Origin: Sitta carolinensis
Lineage: Eukaryota; Chordata; Aves; Passeriformes; Sittidae
Direction: 5' to 3'
Length of the DNA: 64,000 nt
Assembly (NCBI GenBank): GCA_032173965.1
Contig: CM063299.1
Location: 1,302,001-1,366,000 of the forward strand
Below, piece after piece: positions 10,266 to 19,857 of this stretch (its first letter is position 1; the number at the start of each line of letters is the position of its first letter). The notes below the pieces were generated by a model. It did no database searches. It was not told the DNA's origin and saw nothing but the letters and a program-made list of their open reading frames with translations. Position numbers and translations under genes: made by a program.

Positions 10266-12030
10266 AAGCCATTCCTCGTCCATCTCTGCTCGGTTTTGGA
10301 ACTATACACCACCAAGGTTAAAAATACTGGCCATTTTTCCCTTTTGCTTTTGCCCAGGCTGCAAAGTGCATGTGAAAAATTATGAGGAAAAAATTAACAA
10401 TTTGGGAGAGGCAAAGTGTGGAATGTCAATGAAATGTTTATTGCTTCTCCTAACAGGTTTTTCCTGCATCTGGGAATTAGGACTCTGGGGGGTTAATGGA
10501 AGGAATCAGCGTATGGGAATCTTCTCAGTGGCTGGTTCCCGCTGTTCCCAGGAGAGGTGATGCATCTGCCAGGTAAGAATGCTGTCCTGAAGCCAGCAGC
10601 TTTCCCTGGACTTCAGATATTTCAGTGTTCAGGGTGTTCCTGTTACGCCTCTGGCATGAGAATAAAAAAATATTTATGAGGTACATTAAAAATCTGTGTT
10701 ATTTCAGGATTTATTCAGGTTTACAGGTTTTTCAGACCGGTGTTTTAGTGACACGACATCTCCTGGCTGGGCTGAGCTGAAGCCACAGACCCCTGATGGC
10801 TCCTGGAGGGAGCAGTGACAGGAAAAGTCTATTTTTGTGGAGTCTGCTCCAGTAGTTTCCAGCTTAGCAGAGGCCTGAAGGTGCCACCACCCCATGGCTG
10901 CTCCATGGCACGTGTGAAACGGTTCCAGAGGGTCTCAGCTCAGTTCCCAACCTCTCTCCAAGCACGTTTGTCACTCCAGTTGCACTCCAAAAAGATCCAG
11001 GTGGATACTTTGCAATGAATGAAGTGCTCACACGCTGCCGCTTGGAGGTTTTAGCGAGCCAGGTCATTTTCATTTGCTGTTTATTTGCGGATAATTTCTG
11101 CTTCCCTGTGCTCACTCCAGGGCAGGAGTGCAGCCTGAGCCCCAAGTGAAACACGACAGTTTTGGGGAAGCCGTGCCCAGCAAACCCAGAGCCACACACA
11201 GAGAAATCAGTGGGAGAATGATCGGGTCTCTCCTGGGGTGAAGCACGAAGTCCCGGTGGGATTTCTGGACGCCGATGGGTGGAGCTTTTTTTGTGGGATC
11301 GGCCTTTTCTGCCTCGGACACACGGTGGCGATGGAAATCGCCTTTTCCTCTAGAACTTCGGGCTTTTGAGCGCTCAGTAACCCCCCGTGTGTGTCCCCGA
11401 GCATGAAAGGATGAAATATTTCTGTCCAATCCCAAATAACCGCCGACATCTCAAGTGGCCGAGGCTCCAGAGAATGCAGAAAACTTTCTCATAAGCATTG
11501 ATAGTATTTAAATTAATGTGTTTGTGTTTAAAGCAAATGGAGCCTCGAGGGCTGGCCTGTCAGTATGTTGCTTTAAAAAGTGATCTGACCTTTCTGTCTG
11601 TTCTTTTGCTGCCAGGACAGGTGCCAGGCTGGCAGGGTCACTGCCCCCTTCACCCGGGATGATCTGGCCTGTGTTTGCACTCGGGGTGTCACCAGAGCCT
11701 GGTCAGGAGAGGTGGAACCAGCCCCTGGCCTCACTAAAGGTAAAAAACATTTCCCCTGTGTTTTTTTGGAGTTTATTAACTGAGGCTAAACTTCCTTTTT
11801 TTTGAGAAGGCAGAGTGGCATGAGTTCACAGTGCACGTGCTTGGAATTCATGGAGTGAGAGTAAATAACTGTCCAGTTTTGGAGCAGGACAGGAAAAGGG
11901 TGTGCATTTACCACCCCTCCTCCAAAGCAGAACATGGTTATGATTCAAAAATTTACAAGAAAACTATTGGGAAGTATGTCTGAACCCTGTGAAACAATTA
12001 AAACACAGTTTATCCCTGCCCAGACTTGAA

Positions 12031-12170
12031 TCCCAGAATCATTTAGATTGGAAAAGACCTCCCAGATTGAGTCCAACCTGGCTTGTCACCCAGCCTCTCC
12101 TCACATGCCTTCCCCTCCAGACCCCTCACCATCTTCATAGCCCAAAAAATCTCCTTCCATGCTGGATTTT
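12031..12170 (-). mobile_element. CR1 LINE 3'-end fragment (different subfamily)
   Basis: TCCCAGAATCATTTAGATTG, GAAAAGACCTCCCAGATTGA and GTCCAACC match the reverse of a CR1 3' end of the GAAAAGACC type. Confidence 0.7.
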
Positions 12171-13501
12171 TCAGGTTAATATGTCTAACTCATTCTTTTC
12201 CATGTGCTCATGCCTCTCTTTGCCCTTGAATGGAAGAGCTGCTGCAGGATTTCAGTGTGTGAAGCAATGCCTCCCCCAGCAGTGTTTGGGCAGTGCTTGT
12301 GCCTGGCTGGATGTGCTGGGCTGGGCAGGCAGGCAGAGTGCAGGTGCAGGTTTTAGCAGGCCTGGAGCTCTGGGAACAGCAGCCAGGATGAGCTCAGCAC
12401 CTGTTGTAATCTCCTGGTTTTGTAAGTTCTGTATGTAGTTATTATCAGTGATTTGGGACCAACCCCTCAGCAAGCCAAGCACTCCCCCTCACTTTATGCA
12501 GGAGTTGGGATTTAGCACTGGAGATGATTAACTAACACCCAAACCCTCCTCTTCAGCTCCTTCATGAAATACTGAATCACAGGAAGATTCTTTGTCTCAA
12601 AGACACATCTATATCTGTGTATTCATGCCTAAGAGTATAATAAAAGTGTCCATGCCCAAATGTTCCAGATTTAGTCCAAGTGGATGTGAGAATATGGTCT
12701 GTTCCCCCAGTAATTTTATTAACTGCAAAGCCCCAGATGAGATTTTCTGGCTGAATTCTTGCCTGCAGTGGGCACCCATCCCACCACGTGCTCCCAGGTC
12801 AGTGTAGTTTCCTGCAGAGTCTCACACCTTCTAATCCCTGCCTTGGTGCAAATTATCTGTAGTTTAGAACGGTGGATCCCACATCTGGGCAGATCCTTGC
12901 TGCACAGGTCACCAGATCCAGCAGCTTTAGGATTTAAACTTGTGTTACTTGTTCCATTTGAATTTCAGCAATCCTCTAATGCCACAGAGTTTAGATAAAA
13001 CGCAAAATATGAAAAAAAGGAAGAGGGGTACTTCTTTAAACCGCTGTCCCTCGACAGAAGGAGCAGCTGAAGGTCAGAGACCGGCAGAGGAGGCGCTGGC
13101 AGTGCCTGGCCCTGCTCTGCCGTGTCCTCAGCACCTGTTATCAGCGCTGTGCTCCCTGCCCGGGCCAAGGCAGCGCCGGGGCAGCGTCCCGGAGCCACGC
13201 GGGCACCTCGTGTGCAGGGACCCTGGCGGCACGGCGGGGGACACGGGCTCCCCTGCTGCCCCTCCCTGCTGGGGGCGGCCGTGGCAGAGCACACAGAGCA
13301 TTCCGGAGTGTCTCCAGCGAGCGCGCTGCACACCCTGCCGGGTCTGCGCCGCAGATGTGCACGTGGAGCTTTGTGTGCGTCGGTTCCTGCCCGGTTCCCC
13401 TTGTGCTGCTGCGGGGCGGCCCCACCACACACACACACAGCGATGGCCATTGACGAGCTCCCTCCAGCCCGCTCGGCCGTCACCCCCAGCAGCGGTGCTC
13501 C

Positions 13502-13797
13502 CGTCCCGGGATCCCGGCTGTCCCAGGGATCCCGGTCTGTCCCGGGGGTCCCGGCTATCCCAGGCTATCCCGGTCTGTCCCGGGGGTCCCAGGTATCCCG
13601 GGCTATCCCGGGCTCTCCGGGGCTGTCCCGGGGGTCCCGGCTATCCCGGGCTCTCCCGGGCCTCCGGCTGTCCCGGGGTCCGGCTATCCCGGGCTGTCCC
13701 GGGCTGTCCCGGCTCTCCGGGGGTTCGGCTATCCGGCTCTCCGGGCTATCCGGGTCCCGGCTGTCCCGGGCTGTCCGGCTGTCCCGGGCCGTCCCGG
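13502..13797. repeat. GC-rich minisatellite upstream of PII
   Basis: This is a degenerate array of 10-11 bp units such as TCCCGGGCTA, TCCCGGGCTG and GTCCCGGC. It runs about 300 bp and ends about 80 bp before the first CCAAT box. The units are near-palindromic (CCCGGG) and full of CpG. Confidence 0.9.
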
Positions 13798-13873
13798 GGG
13801 CGCGGGTTCGAGCCCGCCCGGCGCTCAGGCCACGGGCATCGCCCCATGGGCTCCGCCCCCTGCGCGCCGCCCC

Positions 13874-13878
13874 ATTGG
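13874..13878 (-). promoter_or_regulatory. ACACA: Inverted CCAAT box (NF-Y type), PII
   Basis: ATTGG on the plus strand in GCCCCATTGGTCACGCCCCC, next to a GC box. It pairs with the direct CCAAT 33 bp downstream. NF-Y commonly cooperates with SREBP. Confidence 0.6.
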
Positions 13879-13910
13879 TCACGCCCCCCCCGGCGCGTCC
13901 CGGGTGGCAG

Positions 13911-13915
13911 CCAAT
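13911..13915 (+). promoter_or_regulatory. ACACA: CCAAT box (NF-Y type), PII
   Basis: GGCAGCCAATGGGAGCG has the full CCAATGGGAG context favoured by NF-Y. It is 48 bp upstream of the DR4 element. Confidence 0.65.
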
Positions 13916-13962
13916 GGGAGCGCGGTGGGGCGGGGCGCGCGCGGGGCGGGGCGCGCGCGGGC

Positions 13963-13978
13963 TGACCCGAGGTAACCC
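13963..13978 (-). promoter_or_regulatory. ACACA: DR4 nuclear-receptor element (candidate thyroid-hormone response element)
   Basis: The plus strand reads TGACCC GAGG TAACCC. On the minus strand this is two AGGTCA-like half-sites (GGGTTA, GGGTCA) separated by exactly four bases, the spacing used by TR:RXR and LXR:RXR. An SREBP element starts two bases after it. Chick ACC-alpha PII is known for the same pair of elements at about -100 and -80. Confidence 0.75.
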
Positions 13979-13980
13979 CG

Positions 13981-13990
13981 ATCACACCAC
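13981..13990 (+). promoter_or_regulatory. ACACA: Sterol regulatory element (SREBP site)
   Basis: ATCACACCAC fits TCACNCCAC exactly and differs from the LDLR SRE-1 by one base. Its position directly after the DR4 element suggests a composite thyroid/SREBP switch for lipogenesis. Confidence 0.75.
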
Positions 13991-14063
13991 CGGGGGCGGG
14001 GAGGGGGCGTGGCCTGGCGGGGCGGGGCGGGGGCGTGGCCGCGCGGGCAGCGCCAGGCCGGGG

Positions 14064-14097
14064 GCCCGCGGCGCCTCGGCTGCACCGGCACCGTGAG
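14064..14097 (+). other. ACACA: ACACA leader exon from promoter PII (5' end estimated)
   Basis: The donor CACCGTGAG|GTGAGGGC ends the exon at 14,097. If the DR4 element lies about 100 bp upstream of the start, as in chick, transcription begins near 14,064. The segment has no ATG, so translation starts in a later exon. Confidence 0.55.
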
Positions 14098-14118
14098 GTG
14101 AGGGCGGGGCCGCGCGGG

Positions 14119-14322
14119 CCGGGCCGGGCCGGGCCGAGCCGAGCCGAGCCGAGCTGGGCTGAGCCGAGCCGGGCTGAGCCGAGCCGGGCCGGGCCGGGCC
14201 GAGCCGAGCCCAGCCGTGCCGAGCCGGGCCGAGCCGAGCCCAGCCGTGCCGAGCCGGGCCGAGCCGAGCCCAGCCGTGCCGGGCCGAGCCGAGCCGGGCC
14301 AAGCCAAGCCGGGCCGGGCGGA
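14119..14322. repeat. GC-rich minisatellite just downstream of PII
   Basis: It is built from five-base modules (GAGCC, GGGCC, CAGCC, GTGCC). A 30-bp higher-order unit containing GAGCCCAGCCGTGCC occurs three times between 14,206 and 14,282. It lies in the intron after the PII leader exon. Confidence 0.92.
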
Positions 14323-15117
14323 GCGGGGGGCTCAGGCACCGGCGGTTGGCGGGGCGGGGCGGGGCCGGCCGTACCGCGGGAGATGGCCGGGCCATGCCGT
14401 GCCGGGCGGGCGGGACCTGGCCGGGTGCCGCGCCGGCGGTAGGTGGCCCGGCCGTGCCGGGCCGTGCCGGCGGGAGATGGCGGCGTGCCGAGCTCGGGCT
14501 GAGCGGAGCAGCGCTGGGCCGAGCTGAGCCGCGGACGGGCGGGGGTCTCCCGGGCCGGAGGAGCCGCCCCCCGGTTCCGCCCGGTTCCTCCCGGTCCCGC
14601 TCCTCCGTCCGGGCCGGCGCGGGCGGCGCCGCCCCCGGTGCCGCGGCTCGCGTGGCCTCGGCGCTCCCCCGTACCCTGAAACAAACAGCACGTGGGCGGC
14701 GAGTCCGGCGCCGGGCACCGAGCGCCCCGGACTCCCCTCCTCCCTCTCGTCCTTCTGCCACCCCCGGGCGGATTTCGGGATCCTCGGCAGGAGTTTGGGT
14801 CTGGGTCTGTCGAGGGGCTGGGAGCAGCCCTGTGATGCTCAAAACCAGTGAAGTTTTAAAAGCAGTTTGGCGGAGCAAACCAAATTTTTGTTCCTGCCCC
14901 TCTTTTCTTCTAAAATATTCTTGAGAAAGTTTGAAGTGAGAAGTACTGTGTTAGAGAGTATCCAGAGTGTGAGTGGAGTCTGTCCCAGTTTAGCAGGCAG
15001 GAAATATTCAGCAAACTGTTCAAGAGATGCCAAAATTTCTCAAAGACAGTGGGATTCAGGCAGTCTCGAGTGTTTTAGCAAACTGGGATAGCTGTAAATA
15101 CAGGCTCTTATTTTGGC

Positions 15118-15345
15118 CTCTGTAGAGGTTTAGGCTGGATAATGGGAGATAGTTCTTCCCTGGAGGGTGCTGAGCATTCCCTAGGGAATGGTCGAGGCTG
15201 CCAGAGCTCCAGGAGGGTTTGGACACTGCTCCCTGGGATGCCCAGGCTGGGGTTGTTGGGGTGTCTGTGCAGCGCTGTGATTTGGACTGGATGATCCTTG
15301 TGGGTCCCTTCCAGCTCAGGATATTCCATGATTCTGTGATTCTGC
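15118..15345 (+). mobile_element. CR1 LINE 3'-end fragment
   Basis: TAGGCTGGATAATGGGAGAT, GAGGCTGCCAGAGCTCCAGG, GACTGGATGATCCTTGTGGG and the terminal CATGATTCTGTGATTCTG identify a sense CR1 tail. Confidence 0.85.
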
Positions 15346-16911
15346 ATCCACAGGTGGAAAGTTCTAGGTAGATGTTTTTCTCCTAATATCCAGCCCAACC
15401 CTGCCCTGTCACAGGGAGCAGAAAGTGGAGCTGCAGCCCCCGGTGAGTGTCCCCTCAGTCTCCTCCAGCCAAACAACCCCAGTGCCCTCAGCTGCTCCTG
15501 GTGAGGCCCCTCCAGACCCTTCCCCATCCTCGGTCCCCCCTTTGGCCTCTCTCCATCAGCCTTGGCTCTTGTGCTGTGGAGCCCAGACATCCCCCAGCAG
15601 CGTGCAGTGGCCGCGGGGGTCATGAGGAGCCTTTCCTGCAGAGCTCCGGGGTGTTTTGGCGTGTGCCAGGCCCCTCTGGGCTGGCGCTGAGGCAGTGCCC
15701 AATGACTGCCCCGGAGGCAGGCTCAGGTGGGGCCTTAAAGCTGCGGGCCAGGGAGCCACCGAGGCTGTCCAGAGCTGGGCACCCTCCGGGCCAGGAGCCA
15801 TCCCTTCTCTCCCGAGCTGGAACTTGCCCCCCTGCCCTGGTATAGGTGAGCACGCTGCTGATTTTCCTGTGGTCAGGGAAGCGACGCTGTTTTAATTTGG
15901 GTTTGCCTTTTGTTTTTGCTCCGTTGTCTTCTGTGTTTCTCCAGGTAGGGCTGTGAGAGCACAAATCTATTTCGTCACTTTGAAGTGATTCACATTGATC
16001 AGCAATGCCACAGCTCCCTGGGCTTTAATCAGGAGGCATTTAAATACAACTAGTTTTATTAATTTCCTTTTTATATGCCACATCAATATGGTCGAAGTGT
16101 TACTGTGATTCTTTGAAAGATTCAAAGAGAATGATGTTCTCTTCAGTTGTGGATTTGTCTTCGGAATGGGATGGTTTAGAGAGAAATAGGAAACTTTAAT
16201 ATCCACCTGTCATTGCCCAAGTTTCGTGCCTGGGCGTATTTTGCAATATTGAAAGTGATTTTAAAATGAAGCTGTTATAAAACTTCTAAAGTCTGGTGTT
16301 CCTACAAGTGCATTTCACTGTCAAGCCAAAGATGTGACTAATGGTAGCAGCAGAGCTCTGGAGGAGTGAAGTGGGGTTTGTTTCACCTCAGGCAAAAGCA
16401 GACCCAGCTCCTTCTGGGTTTGGGCTGCAGAGTTTTCAGTGCTGGTAGCAGGGACACGGTCTGGGTGTTAAAAGCCTGGATACCTGCAGAGCTGGGAGCT
16501 GATTTCCCCGGGAGAAGGGAGCACAGCAAAGCTCAGTCTGTGTAGATCCAGCGGTGCCCAAGTGTGTTCCTGCAGCAGAGCAGGCTCGCTGCTGTTACCT
16601 GTCCTTACATCAGCACAGGACTGAGCTCTTCTTCAGCCTTCCACAAAGTGCAGGTTTTCCTGTCTGCAGAAGTTCCCTGTTGGGCAGGCTGTTGGCACCT
16701 GCAGAAGGCAGTGCAGGGGCTGTGCACAGCTGAGGATCAGGATAATTTGGGGTTCTGGGTCTGGTTCAGCATTATTGAGACAAACAGTTCATGTGCAGTG
16801 GCTCCTGGCACACAGATTTATCTTGGTGCTCAGCTGAATTTGAGGGGCTTGTGTGAAAATGGAGCTGTGGCAGTTGCATTTCAGGAGCCAGTACAACGTG
16901 CACGAGTGCAT

Positions 16912-17300
16912 AAATGCACCCCTTTATTTGTATATATATCCTACACCCCTTTATTTGCATATATATATAACATACCCCTTTATTTGTATATATGTAACAC
17001 ACCTCTGTGTTTGTATTTATAAACTATTCCTCTATATGTGTATAGATAATATATTTATAAAATATACATCTATATGTGTATAGATAAGCATATGTATAAA
17101 ATATCCATCTAAATGTATATAGATAATATAAGTACATTTATAAAATATATCTCTATATGTGTGTAGGTAATACAAGTATATTTATAAAAAATACCTCTAT
17201 GTGTATAGATAATATAAGGGTATTTTTGTATGTGTAATACACCTCTATATTTATACATAATTCACCTCTATAGTTATATATATATAGAATTTACCTTTTT
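16912..17300. repeat. A/T-rich minisatellite
   Basis: Diverged units of about 35-50 bp repeat the string CACCTCTATATGTGTATAGA followed by TAATATAAGTATATTTATAA. The first copies carry CCCCTTTATTTGTATATAT. About nine units are discernible. Confidence 0.85.
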
Positions 17301-18881
17301 ATTTCTATATATGGAATGTTCCAGTGCACAGCCTTGTACACTCCATTCACAGCACTGAAATTTAGAGGCTTCAGTGAGGAGCTCTCTGAGAAAGTCCTGG
17401 TGTAATTTAGCCCCAGACAATGCTGAAATTAATTTAATTAATTTAAATATGAACGAGGACTCTCGGTGTGCTGAGAACAAGCTGAGCTTATCAGCTCTGA
17501 TTGCACAACCCCAACGGAACTCCTGGCTGTGGGACTGGGCTCCCAGGGCTTGGAAGTGCCTTGGGGAATGGACCTGAGTGGGTTTCATGGATAGCAGCTG
17601 GGTTTTTTGGAGCTCAACTGGACAAACAAAGTGTTGGAGTGAAGTTGTGTGAGTGTGGCCTTGGGAGGATGGTTTCCCCTGGAATATTTGAGTGAAACAC
17701 TTCACTTGCTGTTCCTCTGCTTCCAAAAAACCCCCAAAACAAAACCTTAAAGCTTGCTTATTAATATATTAGTTATTGAAATTAGAAAAGATTTTTCTTC
17801 AATGGAGTGGGGGTGAAGTTAGTTTGGCTGCCTCCCAACCTCTTTGGTGCTGTGATTGTGCCAACAGTAAATCTGTCTGGATGAAAATCGTTAGGAGTGA
17901 TCTGATGCCAGGATAAATATCCACATAAATGCTGCCTGCATCTTTGTATGTACAAACAAAATTGGATTTGTGCTGGCTGAGCAGCTCAGGTAAAGAAATC
18001 TCCCTGTGTGGTTTAGCTTGCACATCACAGGTGGACAGGGAAGTTTTCTGGTCATGCTTCCACTTCTTCTCATCTCTGCCCTCAAAAAAGGGTTTTTTAA
18101 AATGCTTTTAACATCCATGTCAGACAGATATTTGTGGCTTTTTGGTTATAAAATGGTTAATGATGCCTCTGTCAAATGAAGTGCCTGTGGCCCCGGGGCA
18201 ACTGGAGTTTGTGGGAGGAGTGATGTCAACACAGGGCTTGATCTAAATAATTCAGCCAAGTACATTCATGGCAAAAGTGCATGAGCCAGTTGGATGAGTT
18301 TTTAGTTCTCAGCTACTATGGAAGGCAGGAGTGTGGTGTTTAGGGATTGCTCTGGCTGTAAATGCTTCTCTGGGCCCTCATTAAAGGTCCCATCAGGTCC
18401 CATTTGTGTGACACCACGGGCCAGGCTTTTGTGCCACTCAAGATTTGTGCTGCATCCTTGTGCTCAGCATAACGTGGCTGTAATTAGCAGGGCTGATGAG
18501 GTTTTCACTGGGATTTTCTCCTTGGGATTCAGCTGGAATCAGCCAGCAGGTGCAGAAGGTGGCAGGAAGGGTTTGGTATGAGTAGATAGTGCTGGCACAA
18601 CCCATTGTTCCTTTCAGAAACAAAACTGGCAGGTTTGTTTCTGACAAAAAAACAGGGACAGGTCAGGTCTGGGAGGTTCCAGAGGGATGGACCAGCAGGA
18701 GGTGCCACAGGTGGACTTGGGCACTGCAGGTTTAGTTCCTGGGTTAATCTGTACCGGGAGCAAGCCAGCCAGTCCGTGGTGTCCCTGTGGTTTTTTCAGG
18801 ATGGTTTTGATGGTATATACACACAGGGAATATGCTTCATTGTAACCCTAATGCTTACTTCCTGATTCTTTCCTTTTCCAG

Positions 18882-18928
18882 TTCGTTTTGGAAGTGGCTC
18901 ACTGCTCAGATTGCACGGATATCAAGAG
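18882..18928 (+). CDS. ACACA: ACACA 47-nt exon: leader exon / coding in the long N-terminal isoform
   Basis: The acceptor is CTTTCCTTTTCCAG and the donor AAGAG|GTTAGTG; the exon is exactly 47 nt, the size I recall for mammalian exon 4. Read in the frame that enters the main ATG, it encodes SFWKWLTAQIARISR, then VLRAQFGGA across the junction. The long human isoform has SFWKWISTQTVRIIRAVRAHFGG immediately before its internal Met, with the same length and alignment. The conservation suggests the frame is translated, at least when an upstream start is available. I could not find the exon carrying that start (human MWWSTLMS) between PI and this exon. Confidence 0.8.
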
Positions 18929-19139
18929 GTTAGTGCATTCCTCATTTCCTGATGTGTTTCCAGCTGGGTGTAGTTGTCATACAAGTGCAGCAAAGTCAGG
19001 CAGAGCAGGGGGTATCAAATGCTTATTTCCCATCCCACCTTTGTGCTGTGGGGTGATCCTTTGTTTTCCACATCTCTCATGGCTCTTTCTCAGTTGAAAT
19101 TATTTTTTGGACTTTTTAAAAAATGCTTTCATTCCCTGC

Positions 19140-19285
19140 TGGAATGCTGGAACAGACCCATCCCTGGAAATGTCCAAGGCCAGGAGCAGCCTGGACTGGT
19201 GGAAGGTGGGGCTGGGATCAGATGAGATTTAAGGTCTCTTCCAATCCAAACCAGTCAGGGATTCTTTGATCTTGTGATTTGTGGT
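19140..19285 (+). mobile_element. CR1 LINE 3'-end fragment
   Basis: GGAAATGTCCAAGGCCAGGA, GATGAGATTTAAGGTCTCTT and CCAATCCAAACCAGTCAGGG show a sense CR1 tail. It ends about 320 bp before the ACACA start exon. Confidence 0.85.
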
Positions 19286-19604
19286 ACTCTGAGTTCCCTG
19301 CCTTTGTCCATAGGTTTTGGGTCTGGTGTGTGGGGTGGTTTTGGTGTTTTTTTTCCCCTTTAATCATCTCCTGCAGCTTTGTCTGAGGTGGAAGGTTCTG
19401 CAGCTTGTGAATCTCAGAGTCCTTGTGCAAACAGGGAAGTCAGTGCTTAGAGCAGAACTGTTTTGGATCCCAGACTCAGGGTTCAGCTCTGACCTCTCAG
19501 TGTTGCATTTCCCATCAGTGAAGCTTGCTTTGTCCTCCTCTTTGCCCTCCAAGGGCTGCCATTCACCTCAGGTGTGATTCTCTCCTTTCTTTTGCCCCTC
19601 GCAG

Positions 19605-19857
19605 TGCTGAGAGCCCAGTTTGGGGGAGCCATGGAGGAGTCTTCTGAAGCCAATAAAGAGCTGGACATGAATGCCCACTCACGCTTCATCCTTGGCTCTG
19701 TGTCAGAGGATAACTCAGAGGATGAGAGCAGCTCCCTGGTGAAGATTGATCTGCTGGAGGAGAAGGAGAGGTCTCTGTCACCTGTGTCCGTCTGCTCCGA
19801 TTCCCTCTCGGACCTGGGCCTTCCAAACGCCCAGGATGGCCTGGCCAGCCATATGAG
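19605..19857 (+). CDS. ACACA: ACACA exon 5: main start codon, residues 1-75 plus 2 nt
   Basis: The acceptor CCCCTCGCAG is followed by 26 leader bases and the ATG at 19,631. The exon encodes [20 protein letters not shown], then [20 protein letters not shown] and a Ser-rich stretch with [16 protein letters not shown]. The frame must leave at CATATGAG, because the next exon begins G-CCC (Arg76-Pro77) and reading on meets TAA four codons later. The bases after the exon are GCATGG, so this intron has a GC donor, not GT. The leader is itself open in frame (LRAQFGGA). Confidence 0.93.

Larger units (their letters stand above)
10000..13099 (+). other. Region between PI and PII (ACACA first intron)
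   Basis: I recognise no coding exon. The stretch holds two reverse-oriented CR1 fragments (10,050-10,265 and 12,031-12,170) and otherwise unremarkable sequence. The MWWSTLMS-type start exon of the long ACACA isoform was looked for here and not found. Confidence 0.6.
13100..14800. promoter_or_regulatory. ACACA: CpG island containing ACACA promoter PII
   Basis: A second G+C- and CpG-rich block lies about 4 kb downstream of PI. Its core at 13,870-14,097 holds an inverted CCAAT box, a direct CCAAT box, a DR4 element, an SREBP element and many GC boxes. A donor follows at 14,098. No TATA box is seen. This layout fits the avian ACC-alpha promoter 2 described in chick hepatocyte work on thyroid-hormone control, as I recall it. 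GC minisatellites flank the core on both sides. Confidence 0.85.
14801..18881 (+). other. ACACA intron between PII leader and the 47-nt exon
   Basis: No recognised exon. It contains one sense CR1 fragment and the A/T-rich array at 16.9-17.3 kb. Confidence 0.6.

Noticed and set aside
12940..14924. Open frames of 200-340 codons on both strands over the PII CpG island.
   Set aside because: They reflect G+C-rich minisatellites (Pro/Gly/Arg/Ala repeats) and promoter sequence. Splice sites, conserved domains and start contexts are lacking.
18614..18640. A possible small exon after TTGTTCCTTTCAG upstream of the 47-nt exon.
   Set aside because: The donor (GTTTGT) is weak, there is no homology to known leader exons, and the length is arbitrary.
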